A stretch of DNA of 64,000 nucleotides, taken from positions 1 through 64,000 of the forward strand of contig DKQZ01000112.1 in NCBI GenBank assembly GCA_002471975.1, in the 5' to 3' direction. This DNA comes from Dialister sp. UBA7295. Lineage in GTDB: Bacteria > Bacillota > Negativicutes > Veillonellales > Dialisteraceae. Below are positions 42,669 through 50,858 of this stretch, one piece after another. Each line of letters starts with the position of its first letter. Position 1 is the first letter of the stretch. The notes under the pieces are model-generated. The model did not search any database, had not been told where the DNA came from, and saw only the letters and a list, made by a program, of their open reading frames with translations. The translations under genes and the position numbers were made by a program.

Positions 42669-42703
42669 AAAAAATCCTGGTGAAATATTTCATCAGGATT
42701 TTC
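42669..42703. terminator. Bidirectional terminator hairpin
   Basis: AAAATCCTG-GTGAAAT-ATTTCATCAGGATTTT, strong stem with A and T flanks. Confidence 0.8.
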
Positions 42704-42742
42704 TTATTTACTATATTTAAAACGAATATTATTATTATCAAA

Positions 42743-42803
42743 AAATGGCCGCCCAACAATTTTGGCGGCCACCTTCACGGACCACGACTCACGAGTCACG
42801 GAC
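42743..42803 (-). repeat. Hairpin plus heptad array (CACGGAC type)
   Basis: GGCCGCC...GGCGGCC hairpin with T tract on the minus strand, then CACGGAC, CACGACT, CACGAGT, CACGGAC. Read from the gene at 42855 the order is heptads, GTGAAGGTGGCC, hairpin, T tract, so it can serve as its terminator. Confidence 0.87.
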
Positions 42804-42854
42804 CACGTTTGTCACTAATGTTACTCTATACCCCAAAAGCGGTATTGACTCAGA

Positions 42855-43505
42855 CTACTTTCCCATCACGTCAGTAAAATTCTTGATGATAACGATCGGG
42901 GTCTTCTGATTATCGTTGCCGAAAGGATTATCGATGAGGATTTTAGCGATCTGTTTCGGGTCAAGGCCTTTGCTCTTTCCCAGGACGGCTGCCCGTTTCA
43001 GGTCATTGACGTCGGCAATGACAGCTCCATAGGCACCGGTTGCTTTTTTGATTTTTTCGCAGACGTTATCCGTATCTGCCGGGCCGTATACGAGGCATTT
43101 ATCGAAGGGCGGCATAGTCCCCGTCACGTCATCAATGAGGGATGCCTGACGGCAGCGGGCATAGAAAATGCCGCTTTTTCCAAAGACTTTGCCGATGGCG
43201 CCGAGGATGAAGGAAAAGAGCATATTCCATTTCCCTTCTTCATCCATGGCTGCCTGCATGCCGTAAATGCTGGCCATAGAGCCGGCACCGGGAACGAAAC
43301 GGTTCATGAGACGCGCCTGCCAGCAGACGTTCAGCTCTTCCGGACGGACGTAACGATTCTGGGTGATGGCTACGACAGATTCTGCGGAGCACACGATATC
43401 ATGATCCGTAATCTGGTCTCCTGCGAATTCCAGGATGGCATCCACGATGTTGTCATGGTGGGTGAGAATTCTGGTATGAATCGGAACAAGTTCAAGTTCT
43501 GCCAT
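42855..43505 (-). CDS. Coenzyme F420-0:L-glutamate ligase-like protein
   Basis: A 216-aa protein of the CofE/FbiB ligase family, which in archaea and actinobacteria adds glutamate to F420. Blocks: LVPIHTRILTHHDNI, IVCSAESVVAITQ (about 40-52), PGAGSMASIYGMQ, and GAVIADVNDLKRA with KGLDPKQIAKILIDNPFGN at the C-terminus. No other F420 gene is present, and diderm Firmicutes are not known F420 producers, so it probably adds an amino acid to some other substrate. It starts at the stop of the membrane protein gene (one-base overlap) in a thioesterase-murI-membrane-ligase operon. Confidence 0.8.
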   Translation of the reverse strand: MAELELVPIHTRILTHHDNIVDAILEFAGDQITDHDIVCSAESVVAITQNRYVRPEELNVCWQARLMNRFVPGAGSMASIYGMQAAMDEEGKWNMLFSFILGAIGKVFGKSGIFYARCRQASLIDDVTGTMPPFDKCLVYGPADTDNVCEKIKKATGAYGAVIADVNDLKRAAVLGKSKGLDPKQIAKILIDNPFGNDNQKTPIVIIKNFTDVMGK

Positions 43506-44062
43506 TATTTTCCCGCCTCCGTCGTATATTCGTAAAGAGCATTCTGTACTTCTTCACGGGTAATCACAATTCTTGTCTTTGCATAGTAATAATCGCTTCT
43601 GGCCACGATCTGGTAAATGATGTCCATACCGAATTCCGGAAGGTTTTCCAGGTCGCCCAGGATGCTCGTACCCTTGCCATCGATATCCAGGGTGATGTAA
43701 AATCTCTTTTCCTTCCCCGGTTCCACGATGTAGGCCTGCCAGTAATCATCATGTCTCGGCACGTCGAAATCATCGAGATGACCGGTGACTCTGGCATCAT
43801 CATACTGCTCAAAAGGCAGGTAGATACGGACGAAAGCATCCATGACGGTGCCAAGCTGCTTGCCCACATTCTTGATCGGAATGGTATAAGACAGGGTCAC
43901 ATGATGACGGTCCATAGTCTCCACTTTGAGCGGTGTCTTCTTCGTCTTCAAGACTTTCATCACCGCATCACCCTTGATGACTGCCACGGCCCAGTATGCA
44001 ATGAAGCCAAGGCAGATGATGAGGATGATGAATGCTATAATCTTCAGAATTAATAACAACAT
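43505..44062 (-). CDS. Membrane-anchored protein, unknown
   Basis: A 185-aa protein with one strong N-terminal membrane helix (LLLILKIIAFIILIICLGFIAYW region, residues 2-25) and a soluble beta-rich domain (VETMDRHHVTLSYTIPIKNVG, YLPFEQYDDARVTG, RFYITLDIDGKG). The domain probably faces the periplasm. ATG at 44062 is chosen because it lies 13 bp after the murI stop with GGAG upstream; an ATG at 44098 lies inside murI. No family was recognised. Confidence 0.7.
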   Translation of the reverse strand: MLLLILKIIAFIILIICLGFIAYWAVAVIKGDAVMKVLKTKKTPLKVETMDRHHVTLSYTIPIKNVGKQLGTVMDAFVRIYLPFEQYDDARVTGHLDDFDVPRHDDYWQAYIVEPGKEKRFYITLDIDGKGTSILGDLENLPEFGMDIIYQIVARSDYYYAKTRIVITREEVQNALYEYTTEAGK

Positions 44063-44075
44063 TTCCTTCACACTC

Positions 44076-44840
44076 CTACAAAACTGTTTTTTCCACAACT
44101 ACCGGGCCAAAAAGGCTCCTGACCAGAGGTGATGCATTTTCAAGACAGTCAGTGAAATAGAAACGATTCTCGCCGGCTTTATCAGCCAGCGCATCCCGGT
44201 CCCTCAATATTTCCACAGCCCTTTCCACCGTGGGGCGGGCAGGATCTATGAAAGGCACATGGGGCAGGGCTTTTTCAAAAGCGCCGGGCACCAGGGGATA
44301 ATGGGTGCAGGCCCAGTAGCCCGCATCTATATCACATGCATGATACTCCTTTACCGCCTTCCGCACAAGGGAAGAGATGAGATTTTCCTCTTTTTTCTGC
44401 TCGATGGCCGCAGCCACACCGTCGCAGGGCACTTCGGTGAAATGGATTTCCGGGAATTTCTTTGACAGGTAATCATAGTGGGCATGGGTGGCAATGGATG
44501 CGGGAGTAGCAAAGATGCCCACTTTCCTCACTCCTTTGGGGAAGGAAATATCAAGGCTCATTTTCACCACCGGCACCGGGCCCTCCGTGAAATTGTCCCT
44601 CACATTGAAAGAAATCGTATTGCAGCCCACGATGAGCATTTTCACGTCCCTGGCGAGGAGGAATGCTTTCAGTTCCTCGCCAAAATCGGCGATTTCCTCC
44701 CTCGTCCTTTCTCCATAGGGATTCCGTTTGCTGTCCCCTATGAAAACGATGCTTTCCTTCGGGTACATGTCATGGAGCGCTTTGGCTACCGTCAGGCCGC
44801 CTACACCGGAATCCATGATTCCAATCGGTCTGTTATCCAT
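44076..44840 (-). CDS. murI: Glutamate racemase
   Basis: Makes D-glutamate for peptidoglycan. The two catalytic Cys lie in VGCNTISF (about 74) and WACTHYPL (about 184), and GIMDSGVGGLTVAKAL is the family N-terminus. The length, 254 aa, is normal. Its first 8 bp overlap the 3' end of the YbgC-like gene. It continues into a membrane protein and an F420-ligase-like gene. Confidence 0.95.
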   Translation of the reverse strand: MDNRPIGIMDSGVGGLTVAKALHDMYPKESIVFIGDSKRNPYGERTREEIADFGEELKAFLLARDVKMLIVGCNTISFNVRDNFTEGPVPVVKMSLDISFPKGVRKVGIFATPASIATHAHYDYLSKKFPEIHFTEVPCDGVAAAIEQKKEENLISSLVRKAVKEYHACDIDAGYWACTHYPLVPGAFEKALPHVPFIDPARPTVERAVEILRDRDALADKAGENRFYFTDCLENASPLVRSLFGPVVVEKTVL

Positions 44841-45252
44841 TTCTGTCCCCTTTTGTAAACTCCATAAGGCCTGCCACTTTATCCTTTGGAAGCCGGACGA
44901 TCCGGCCCGTCTTCGTATCGGTGAACGTATTCACGGTGCGTCCCGTGGCCAGGACACGTCCTGTCTTTTCGGAAACCGCTTCATATTCTATTTCCAGCTT
45001 CACCCGGTCCACCTTGCGCATGAACGTGTGAATCAGGATGATTTCATCATAGCGGGCGCTTTCTTTGTACTTTGCTTCCACTTCCACAATAGGAAATACG
45101 ATACCCTCGTCCATGAGCTCCGTCAGATCCCAGCCGGCCGCGCGCAGGTATTCCACCCGGGCCTCCTCGAAATAACGGATATAATTGGCGTGATGCACCA
45201 CGCCCATGAGGTCGGTATCATAAAAATTGACTCTTCTTTTGTAAGTAAACAT
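44833..45252 (-). CDS. YbgC/FadM-type acyl-CoA thioesterase
   Basis: A hotdog-fold thioesterase of 139 aa. YDTDLMGVVHHANYIRYFEEARVEYLRAAG holds the catalytic Asp and the characteristic HHANY block. It would hydrolyse short or medium acyl-CoA or acyl-ACP. It is the first gene of the operon with murI; a TATACT on the minus strand lies near 45283. It overlaps murI by 8 bp. Confidence 0.9.
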   Translation of the reverse strand: MFTYKRRVNFYDTDLMGVVHHANYIRYFEEARVEYLRAAGWDLTELMDEGIVFPIVEVEAKYKESARYDEIILIHTFMRKVDRVKLEIEYEAVSEKTGRVLATGRTVNTFTDTKTGRIVRLPKDKVAGLMEFTKGDRNG

Positions 45253-45439
45253 GTAAATTTATTCCTCCATAATGTCTTAGTATAACACAGCAGGTCATGG
45301 AGGGGAAAGTAAAATCCATATTAAAGAGTTCTATGAAGCCTAAGATCAGTTCGTGGTTTTCGAAAACAGGAAATTGAAAATTGATTCCTGCCGGATTGAC
45401 TGCCTGAATTTTACCGGTAATGCATCAAAAGGAATCCTG

Positions 45440-45772
45440 TCAGTTGTCCATTTCTTCTTTAGTCCTTTTCGGTGCCCGCTTCCGGATGGGCAGGTCCAGA
45501 TCCTGCATGGTGCGGCCGAGAATATCATCTTTGGCGATCAGATTCAGGTCCTCTGCCATACCGATAGCCATAAGCACATTGGCATAAATTCCGATGGCCA
45601 CGGCAGGAGATCCTTTTTCCACGGCCCATACGGAGCTGCGGCTTACTTTGGCCCGCTCGGCCACCAGTTCCACGGAAAGTTTCCGCCGGAGTCTTGCCAG
45701 TTTGATTCTTTCTCCCAGATCCCCCAGCATCCTTTCCATCCTGGGGTAAAGCACTGCTTTTTTCCGTCCCAT
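45440..45772 (-). CDS. XRE family transcriptional regulator
   Basis: A 110-aa protein with a HipB-like helix-turn-helix (GERIKLARLRRKLSVELVAER, SRSSVWAVEKGSPAVAIG; about 20-60). A short C-terminal tail is basic (IRKRAPKRTKEEMDN). HipB-type regulators often pair with a HipA kinase, but no HipA gene is adjacent. ATG at 45772 is chosen for GAGG six bases upstream; another at 45784 lacks a site. A pair of perfect 12-bp inverted repeats just upstream suggests autorepression. Confidence 0.85.
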   Translation of the reverse strand: MGRKKAVLYPRMERMLGDLGERIKLARLRRKLSVELVAERAKVSRSSVWAVEKGSPAVAIGIYANVLMAIGMAEDLNLIAKDDILGRTMQDLDLPIRKRAPKRTKEEMDN

Positions 45773-45782
45773 AATCAGCCTC

Positions 45783-45839
45783 ATAATGTTTGTATATAAC
45801 GACTGTATTTTATGCTTAGTTTATATTTACAAACATTAT
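45783..45839. promoter_or_regulatory. Paired 12-bp inverted operator at the XRE gene
   Basis: ATAATGTTTGTA (45783-45794) and its exact reverse complement TACAAACATTAT (45828-45839), 45 bp centre to centre. The inner copy touches the 5' end of the XRE gene. Such placement fits a repressor operator. Confidence 0.7.
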
Positions 45840-46019
45840 ACCATATTTCCAGTCCTTTGCTCCCGGGAAAATGAATGGGCCCCATTTTTCAGGATTTTAC
45901 AGGCTGCCGCGGAGCGAGATGTCAAAATAAAAAATATTCTATTCCCGATACCTATCTCAAATCATTAAAAATAGGTTATAATAGACATATATTTTATGTT
46001 TTAAAAAGGAGGAATTACC

Positions 46020-46784
46020 ATGACTTATCCGCTTTGGAACCAGCTTGCTGATTTGAAGGAAAAATACGATTTCGTAGAACTTTCCCATTCCCTGAACAAT
46101 GACAGCCCTTACTGGGGCGGCATGCCGGACGGAGTGCTTGATCTCTGCCATACCGTTTTTGACTGGGGCAACCCCATGCTGGAATGCCTGATCCAGACTT
46201 TCAAATTCCCGGGACAGTTCGGCACCCATATCGATTTCCCCGGCCATTTTGCCAAAGGCAGGGCCCTTTCCGAGAAATTCAGCACGAAAAGCATGATGTT
46301 TCCTCTCTGCGTCATCGATATCACCCCGAAAGTGAAGGAAGACGTACACTATGCAGCTACGGAAGAAGACATCAAAGAATACGAAGCCAAGTACGGACCT
46401 ATCCCGGATGGCGCCTTCGTAGCCCTCCGCACGGACTGGGGCAGGAAATGGCCGGACATGAACGCCCTCTCCGGCATTGCCGCTGACGGCAGCGAAAATT
46501 TCCCGGGCTGGTCCCTTTCCGCACTGAAATATATTTATGAAGTGAGAAATGCGGCTGCCAGCGGCCATGAAACTCTGGATACCGATGCATCAAAAGAAGC
46601 GGCCAGGGCAGGAGACCTCGCCTGCGAACGGTACGTCCTTTCCAAAGGAAAAATCCAGGTCGAAGTCCTCACCAACCTGGATAAAGTTGCTCCCGCCGGA
46701 GCCATCCTCTTCGTGGCATGGCCTCATATCGAAGGAGCTACGGGACTTCCTGTAAGAGCAGTGGCTATCACGCCAAAGCAGTAA
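46020..46784 (+). CDS. Cyclase family protein (kynurenine formamidase-like)
   Basis: A 254-aa metal-dependent hydrolase of the KynB/cyclase family. The HGTHxD-type motif appears as FGTHIDFPGHF (about 62-72), supported by VELSHSLNNDSPYW near the start and HIEGATGLPVRAVA near the end. KynB hydrolyses N-formylkynurenine, but many relatives act on other amides or lactones. No tryptophan-degradation gene is nearby. AGGAGG precedes the ATG and TATAAT lies at about 45973-45978. Confidence 0.87.
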   Translation: MTYPLWNQLADLKEKYDFVELSHSLNNDSPYWGGMPDGVLDLCHTVFDWGNPMLECLIQTFKFPGQFGTHIDFPGHFAKGRALSEKFSTKSMMFPLCVIDITPKVKEDVHYAATEEDIKEYEAKYGPIPDGAFVALRTDWGRKWPDMNALSGIAADGSENFPGWSLSALKYIYEVRNAAASGHETLDTDASKEAARAGDLACERYVLSKGKIQVEVLTNLDKVAPAGAILFVAWPHIEGATGLPVRAVAITPKQ

Positions 46785-46802
46785 AGAGAAAATCATATAA
46801 TC

Positions 46803-46840
46803 AAAAGCCATGAAAGGCAGCTGCCCTTCATGGCTTTTTT
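46803..46840 (+). terminator. Terminator of the cyclase gene
   Basis: AAAAGCCATGAA pairs with TTCATGGCTTTTTT around GGCAGCTGCC. Confidence 0.9.
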
Positions 46841-46899
46841 GTTTCCAAAATCCGGCTATTCTTTAACCTGAAATTGTTTATGATCCCCTTTTAGTCTTT

Positions 46900-47958
46900 T
46901 TATGTAATCACTTTCATTCCCAGTTCCTGAATTTTCCGGATCAGTTCTTCCCGGTCCATCTTCCCTTCCCGGATGGCCTGCTCAATGCCCGGGCCAAAGG
47001 AGATGGAGGGCATGGAAGGCTGGATGCCCTTTGCTTTCATCTCCTTCATTCTCGTTTCAGCAAGAAGTTTCGGAGGCCAGCCGCGGTTGGTCCAGAGATA
47101 GGAATTGTTATACATGTCAAACAGCAGGGACGCCAGTTTTTCCGCTCTCTTTCTGGTTATGTCGGCGCCCACTTCGTTCAGGTCATTCATAAAGAGGCCA
47201 AATTCCTGCGCCGGAGTACGGCCTCCTACATAGATTAGAAATTTATATTCCCAAACCAGTTTTACTGCCGTATTCTTCTTGCAGAATTTATTTTCAAGGG
47301 CATGAAGGATGTTCAGATTTCTTGGTATGGGCAGCAGTTTGTTTTTATAGTAATTGAGATAAAATTTTTCATAATCCGATAAATAGCAGAAACTGTCCAG
47401 CCGCTCCCCGGCATGTTCATAGGTCTTTCCAGGATCAGAATCAGACTCTTTAATCACGCCTTTTATGACTTTCAGATTGCCCACATACCGAAGGAGCCGC
47501 TGTTCTTCTTTCGTTACCGGGATTTCCTGAAAGTCAAGGAAGTGATCCGGCACATGGTAGGGAGCGTAAAAATTCTGAGATTGCTGCAGGGGATAAATAT
47601 AATTGTCCTCCCTGACGCCTGGCGGCGTCAGCTCCTTATGGGACAGCAGACGGTCTTTGGGTCTGTCTTTTTCGTCCGCATATATTTCACTGATTTCATA
47701 GACCCGGAAGGGCATGGAGCCGTCGCGGCGCAGGATGGGCAGTAATCCGTAAATGTCTTTCTGCTTCACCCTGGGAACTTCTCCCTTTCCCAGGAGCTCT
47801 TTATAAACCTGCCACATATCTTCCGCAAAGATGGCTCCATAGAGACAGGAACAGGAAATAAAGAATTTCTTCAGTATTTCGATGGTCTCCGGAGAGAGTC
47901 CCGTTTCTTTATATTTCTTTGCCAGTGTACTTTCCGCAAAAGGTTTCGGATATGCCAT
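46900..47958 (-). CDS. Unknown protein, 352 aa
   Basis: Not recognised. The product is soluble, rich in Lys, Tyr and Leu. An N-terminal helix (SPETIEILKKFFISCSCLYG), a central region with HVPDHFLDFQEIPVTKEEQ and a C-terminal tail with KAKGIQPSMPSISFGPGIEQAIREG are the main landmarks. The tail pattern resembles a peptide tether. The start is preceded by GGAGGTATC. It is the last gene of a block with 47968-49092 upstream on the same strand (9 bp gap), which suggests a shared role. Confidence 0.65.
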   Translation of the reverse strand: MAYPKPFAESTLAKKYKETGLSPETIEILKKFFISCSCLYGAIFAEDMWQVYKELLGKGEVPRVKQKDIYGLLPILRRDGSMPFRVYEISEIYADEKDRPKDRLLSHKELTPPGVREDNYIYPLQQSQNFYAPYHVPDHFLDFQEIPVTKEEQRLLRYVGNLKVIKGVIKESDSDPGKTYEHAGERLDSFCYLSDYEKFYLNYYKNKLLPIPRNLNILHALENKFCKKNTAVKLVWEYKFLIYVGGRTPAQEFGLFMNDLNEVGADITRKRAEKLASLLFDMYNNSYLWTNRGWPPKLLAETRMKEMKAKGIQPSMPSISFGPGIEQAIREGKMDREELIRKIQELGMKVIT

Positions 47959-47967
47959 GATACCTCC

Positions 47968-49092
47968 TCATTTAAATCCCAGAAATTCTGCGAGCGCTTT
48001 CCCTTTTCCCTCTTTAAGGGCCGCTTCCAGGGTATCCCTGCATTCGGCGGTAAAGAGGAAATCGGTGCCCCGTTTCTTGATCTCCACCGCTTCGCCCTCT
48101 CCTGCCCTCCGATAGGCATAACGGGTGATTTTTGCGGCCGTTTCGTAAACCCGGAGGGTCCGGAACTGACGGCTGCATTCGGAAAGCCATGCCATGCAGA
48201 GGGGCCAGGGGTCTTCCATTTCATCCATACCGCAGTAGTCATCCCCTTCTTCGCTGTGAAGAAGGATTTCCAGCATGGAAGTGATATTTTGGAACATATA
48301 AGGATCTGACGGACTTTCTCCTCCAAGAAATTCGGATGCGTCTATGGCATGGATGATGGTGAGCACGGCGTCTTCCCGGGAAATACTCGTTTTCCAGCCA
48401 TCCGTCACCAGCCAGCGGCGGATTTCCTCCTTCTCCGTATCCAGGGATGACAGGGCCGTGATCCTTCCCCAGCCTTTCACATGGCGGACCATATCAAAAA
48501 TCCGTTCATTCCGCTCCGGCCATTCCTTCATGGCCCAGGTGCAGAAGAGGGTGAACTCATCAGATCGTGAGAACATATTGATCATTTCCACAGCTTCCGG
48601 CCGGGCGCTGGCGTCGAGGAAGGTCATGATGAAAAGACCAAATTTCACCATTTCTATTTCATTGTCCTGCCGAAGGATATTGTAGGCCAGATTATAGATG
48701 CACTGTCCTTTGAGGAGTGCCTCCCCGCTTTCCACCCAGCTGTAAAGACCATTTACATACTGAATCATGCGGCGCGGTTCATTTCCGCAGAGATAATCCG
48801 AAGCCGCTTCTGCAGCTTCCACATACTTCTCATCACTCGCCAGCATGAGGGCGCGGCAGAGGGGTTCGGGGATTTCATCGGAATAGTCCATTTCAAGAAA
48901 TATATTTCCGTCAATGAGTCCGTCGGGGAGGAAATAGTCGAAATCCCCTTCCGTCTCACTTTCCAGCTTCCGAAGGCCGTTCACATGGAGGTCCAGGGAA
49001 AAACCGGATGGAAGTTCCCCGTATTCGTCCAGGCTGGAACGGATATAGTCAAGCAGACTGTCCTCCTCCACATAATCCATGAAATCCATCAT
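47968..49092 (-). CDS. Unknown acidic helical-repeat protein, 374 aa
   Basis: Not recognised. The acidic product (MDYVEEDSLLDYIRSSLDE start) has repeating helical segments with Trp and Cys (MFSRSDEFTLFCTWAMKEW; GRITALSSLDTEKEEIRRW; DPWPLCMAWLSECSRQF), like a HEAT or TPR-type scaffold. No membrane segment. AAGGAGG precedes two adjacent ATGs (49092 and 49089); the second is better spaced. Paired with the following gene. Confidence 0.65.
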   Translation of the reverse strand: MMDFMDYVEEDSLLDYIRSSLDEYGELPSGFSLDLHVNGLRKLESETEGDFDYFLPDGLIDGNIFLEMDYSDEIPEPLCRALMLASDEKYVEAAEAASDYLCGNEPRRMIQYVNGLYSWVESGEALLKGQCIYNLAYNILRQDNEIEMVKFGLFIMTFLDASARPEAVEMINMFSRSDEFTLFCTWAMKEWPERNERIFDMVRHVKGWGRITALSSLDTEKEEIRRWLVTDGWKTSISREDAVLTIIHAIDASEFLGGESPSDPYMFQNITSMLEILLHSEEGDDYCGMDEMEDPWPLCMAWLSECSRQFRTLRVYETAAKITRYAYRRAGEGEAVEIKKRGTDFLFTAECRDTLEAALKEGKGKALAEFLGFK

Positions 49093-49142
49093 CCACCTCC
49101 TTTTGGGACATTCAGCGGCTCCCCGTCATTTCCCGTCATACT

Positions 49143-49373
49143 TCAGGGATTACAGCTGCCGCAGGAAACATACCCCTGCTCCAGGGCTTCTTCTCTCGTT
49201 TCGAAATACACTTTATTCTCTTCCTTCATCTTCTTCGCCCACCGGCAGTCTTCATAGTGAAATTTCAAACTTTTCACATTGCCCACATAGGCGGCTTCTG
49301 CGGAAAAAGCCTCCGTGGACAGGAGAGGAGCAAGTAAAGTAAAAAGCAGAAGAAGGGTCATAATCATTTTCAT
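49143..49373 (-). CDS. Secreted Ada-like metal-binding mini-protein
   Basis: A 76-aa product with a signal peptide (LLLLFTLLAPLLSTEAFSAEA) and a domain like the Ada N-terminal zinc module: YVGNVKSLKFHYEDCRWAKK and EQGYVSCGSCNP. The three Cys plus His could bind one Zn. Such modules occur at the end of secreted nucleases; here it stands alone. The ATG overlaps the stop of the preceding gene (ATGA). Confidence 0.75.
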   Translation of the reverse strand: MKMIMTLLLLFTLLAPLLSTEAFSAEAAYVGNVKSLKFHYEDCRWAKKMKEENKVYFETREEALEQGYVSCGSCNP

Positions 49374-49807
49374 AAGGATGCGCCCAGCCTCCTTCCCTCT
49401 TTGGTCCAGCGGCTTTTCCTGTCCGGTTTACTTTCCACTTCTTCCCGGATTTCATCGGTCAGCACCCAGCCATAGCGCATATAATCCTTCAGCTCCCGGC
49501 TGAAGCCTTCCATATCACTTTCCACAATGACCCCGTCCACCCGGAGCATTTCAAAAATATCAAGCATATGGGACCGGCTCACCCTTGAAATCATTACACC
49601 GGTATTTCTTTTATCCCTCTTGATTCTCTTATCCAGGGCCCAGAACCTGGAACTTGCCTTCTGATCGGTGCTGAGAAGGTCAATGTATTGCCGTACCAGC
49701 TTTCCCATGTACCTTTCCTGCCAGCCGGGTAGTTTTTTGCGGAACAGTTTCCAGTCCTTCTCGATCAGATCATAAGATTCTATTTCACGCCAGTACCTTT
49801 CCTCCAT
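49370..49807 (-). CDS. Unknown helical protein, 145 aa
   Basis: Not recognised. Charged and helical: EIESYDLIEKDWKLFRKK, LVRQYIDLLSTDQ, MISRVSRSHMLDIFEMLRVDG. The end is very basic (RKSRWTKEGRRLGASL). GGAGG precedes ATG 49807; a longer frame from 49921 would begin in unsupported DNA. It is coupled to the Ada-like gene by a 4-bp overlap. Confidence 0.65.
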   Translation of the reverse strand: MEERYWREIESYDLIEKDWKLFRKKLPGWQERYMGKLVRQYIDLLSTDQKASSRFWALDKRIKRDKRNTGVMISRVSRSHMLDIFEMLRVDGVIVESDMEGFSRELKDYMRYGWVLTDEIREEVESKPDRKSRWTKEGRRLGASL

Positions 49808-49945
49808 GGAAATTCCTCCCCTCCGATGAAATCGAATTCTTTCCTTTATTTTATCATTTCCCGCCTCCCCTTTCACCCTCTCCGGAAGCAGCAAAAAGAG
49901 GTGTACAAAAATAGAAATCATTATTTTAAAAACTTTGGGAAAAAT

Positions 49946-50055
49946 AGTTATCAGTTATCAGTTTGCGGTTCTCAGGGAAAGGAAAAAATATAAAAAGCCG
50001 CGCTTCCAATCATGATGCGCGGCACATTCACTGAGAACCAATAACTGATAACTTT
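49946..50055. repeat. 110-bp inverted heptad element
   Basis: Left arm AGTTATC, AGTTATC, AGTTTGC, GGTTCTC; hairpin GCCGCGC...GCGCGGC with T tract on the minus strand; right arm TCACTGA, GAACCAA, TAACTGA, TAACTTT. The arms are reverse complements. It is 50 bp from the GNAT stop. Confidence 0.88.
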
Positions 50056-50105
50056 TAAAATAAACAGTTTTTCCACCTTGATTTATCAAGCCTCTTCCCC
50101 AACAA

Positions 50106-50630
50106 TCACAATTTCTTCTCATAATACCGGAGGGTCACAGGCACGAGGCCGTTCAGGATGGCAGGCCCGGTGGAGACAAGCCGGAAGCCCATATTTTCAT
50201 AAAGATGACTGGCAGGAATGTTATCGATGTGGGTATCGAAACGCATGACTTTGCAGCCCTTTTCCCGTCCCAGTTCCATGCCGAATTCCACGAAGGCCCG
50301 TCCGATGCCGTGACGTTTCACTCCCGGAAGGACGCAGAGGGTATGGCCCACCATGACTTCACTGTCTTTGGCAGGATAGCGCCAGGGCTGGTCTTTGTAT
50401 TCCTTCCCCTGCACCTGATTCCAGAAACAGCTGGCCCCAAAATTTCCTTCCTCATCCCGCATGACGTAGAGCCAGCCATTTGCGACGCCCGTTTCCGCCC
50501 AGGCTCTGGACGGATAGACGCCCCGCTTCCAGAGGGTCGTATCCGGATGGGTTTCATAATAATCAAAAAGTTTCTCGTAGCTTTCTGCCACTTCATCGAT
50601 ATCCGCCGCCGTAGCCTGTGTGATCTTCAT
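50106..50630 (-). CDS. GNAT family N-acetyltransferase
   Basis: A 174-aa acetyl-CoA-dependent acetyltransferase. The acetyl-CoA loop is seen as VLPGVKRHGIGRAFVEFGM (about 106-124), with ASHLYENMGFRLVS near the end as usual. The acceptor is unknown. Start 50630 follows AGGTGG; an in-frame ATG at 50684 lacks a ribosome site. Confidence 0.88.
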   Translation of the reverse strand: MKITQATAADIDEVAESYEKLFDYYETHPDTTLWKRGVYPSRAWAETGVANGWLYVMRDEEGNFGASCFWNQVQGKEYKDQPWRYPAKDSEVMVGHTLCVLPGVKRHGIGRAFVEFGMELGREKGCKVMRFDTHIDNIPASHLYENMGFRLVSTGPAILNGLVPVTLRYYEKKL

Positions 50631-50746
50631 AGTTCCACCTACTTTCCTCCCATTTGTTACAGTGCAGGAAATATCGGAAAGCAAGTCAACCGCCGGCCGG
50701 CAGAAAAATTTTCTTTCCCGTCCCTCCGCAGAACAAAAGTTTTTTC

Positions 50747-50807
50747 GGGTTATAATCGCAAAACTTCTGAAATTTACATACTTTTTAGGGTTATAATCGC
50801 AAAACTT
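50747..50807 (+). repeat. Two 20-bp direct repeats upstream of an AAA ATPase
   Basis: GGGTTATAATCGCAAAACTT occurs exactly at 50747-50766 and 50788-50807 (41-bp period). The second copy ends one base before the -35 box at 50809. Confidence 0.92.
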
Positions 50808-50808
50808 T

Positions 50809-50837
50809 TTGATAATTAACCGCTGATAGAGTAAAAT
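50809..50837 (+). promoter_or_regulatory. Promoter of the first AAA/DUF4143 gene
   Basis: TTGATA, 17-bp spacer and TAAAAT, 21 bp before the ATG. Confidence 0.75.
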
Positions 50838-50858
50838 AAAGGGGCAGGAGGTGATTTT

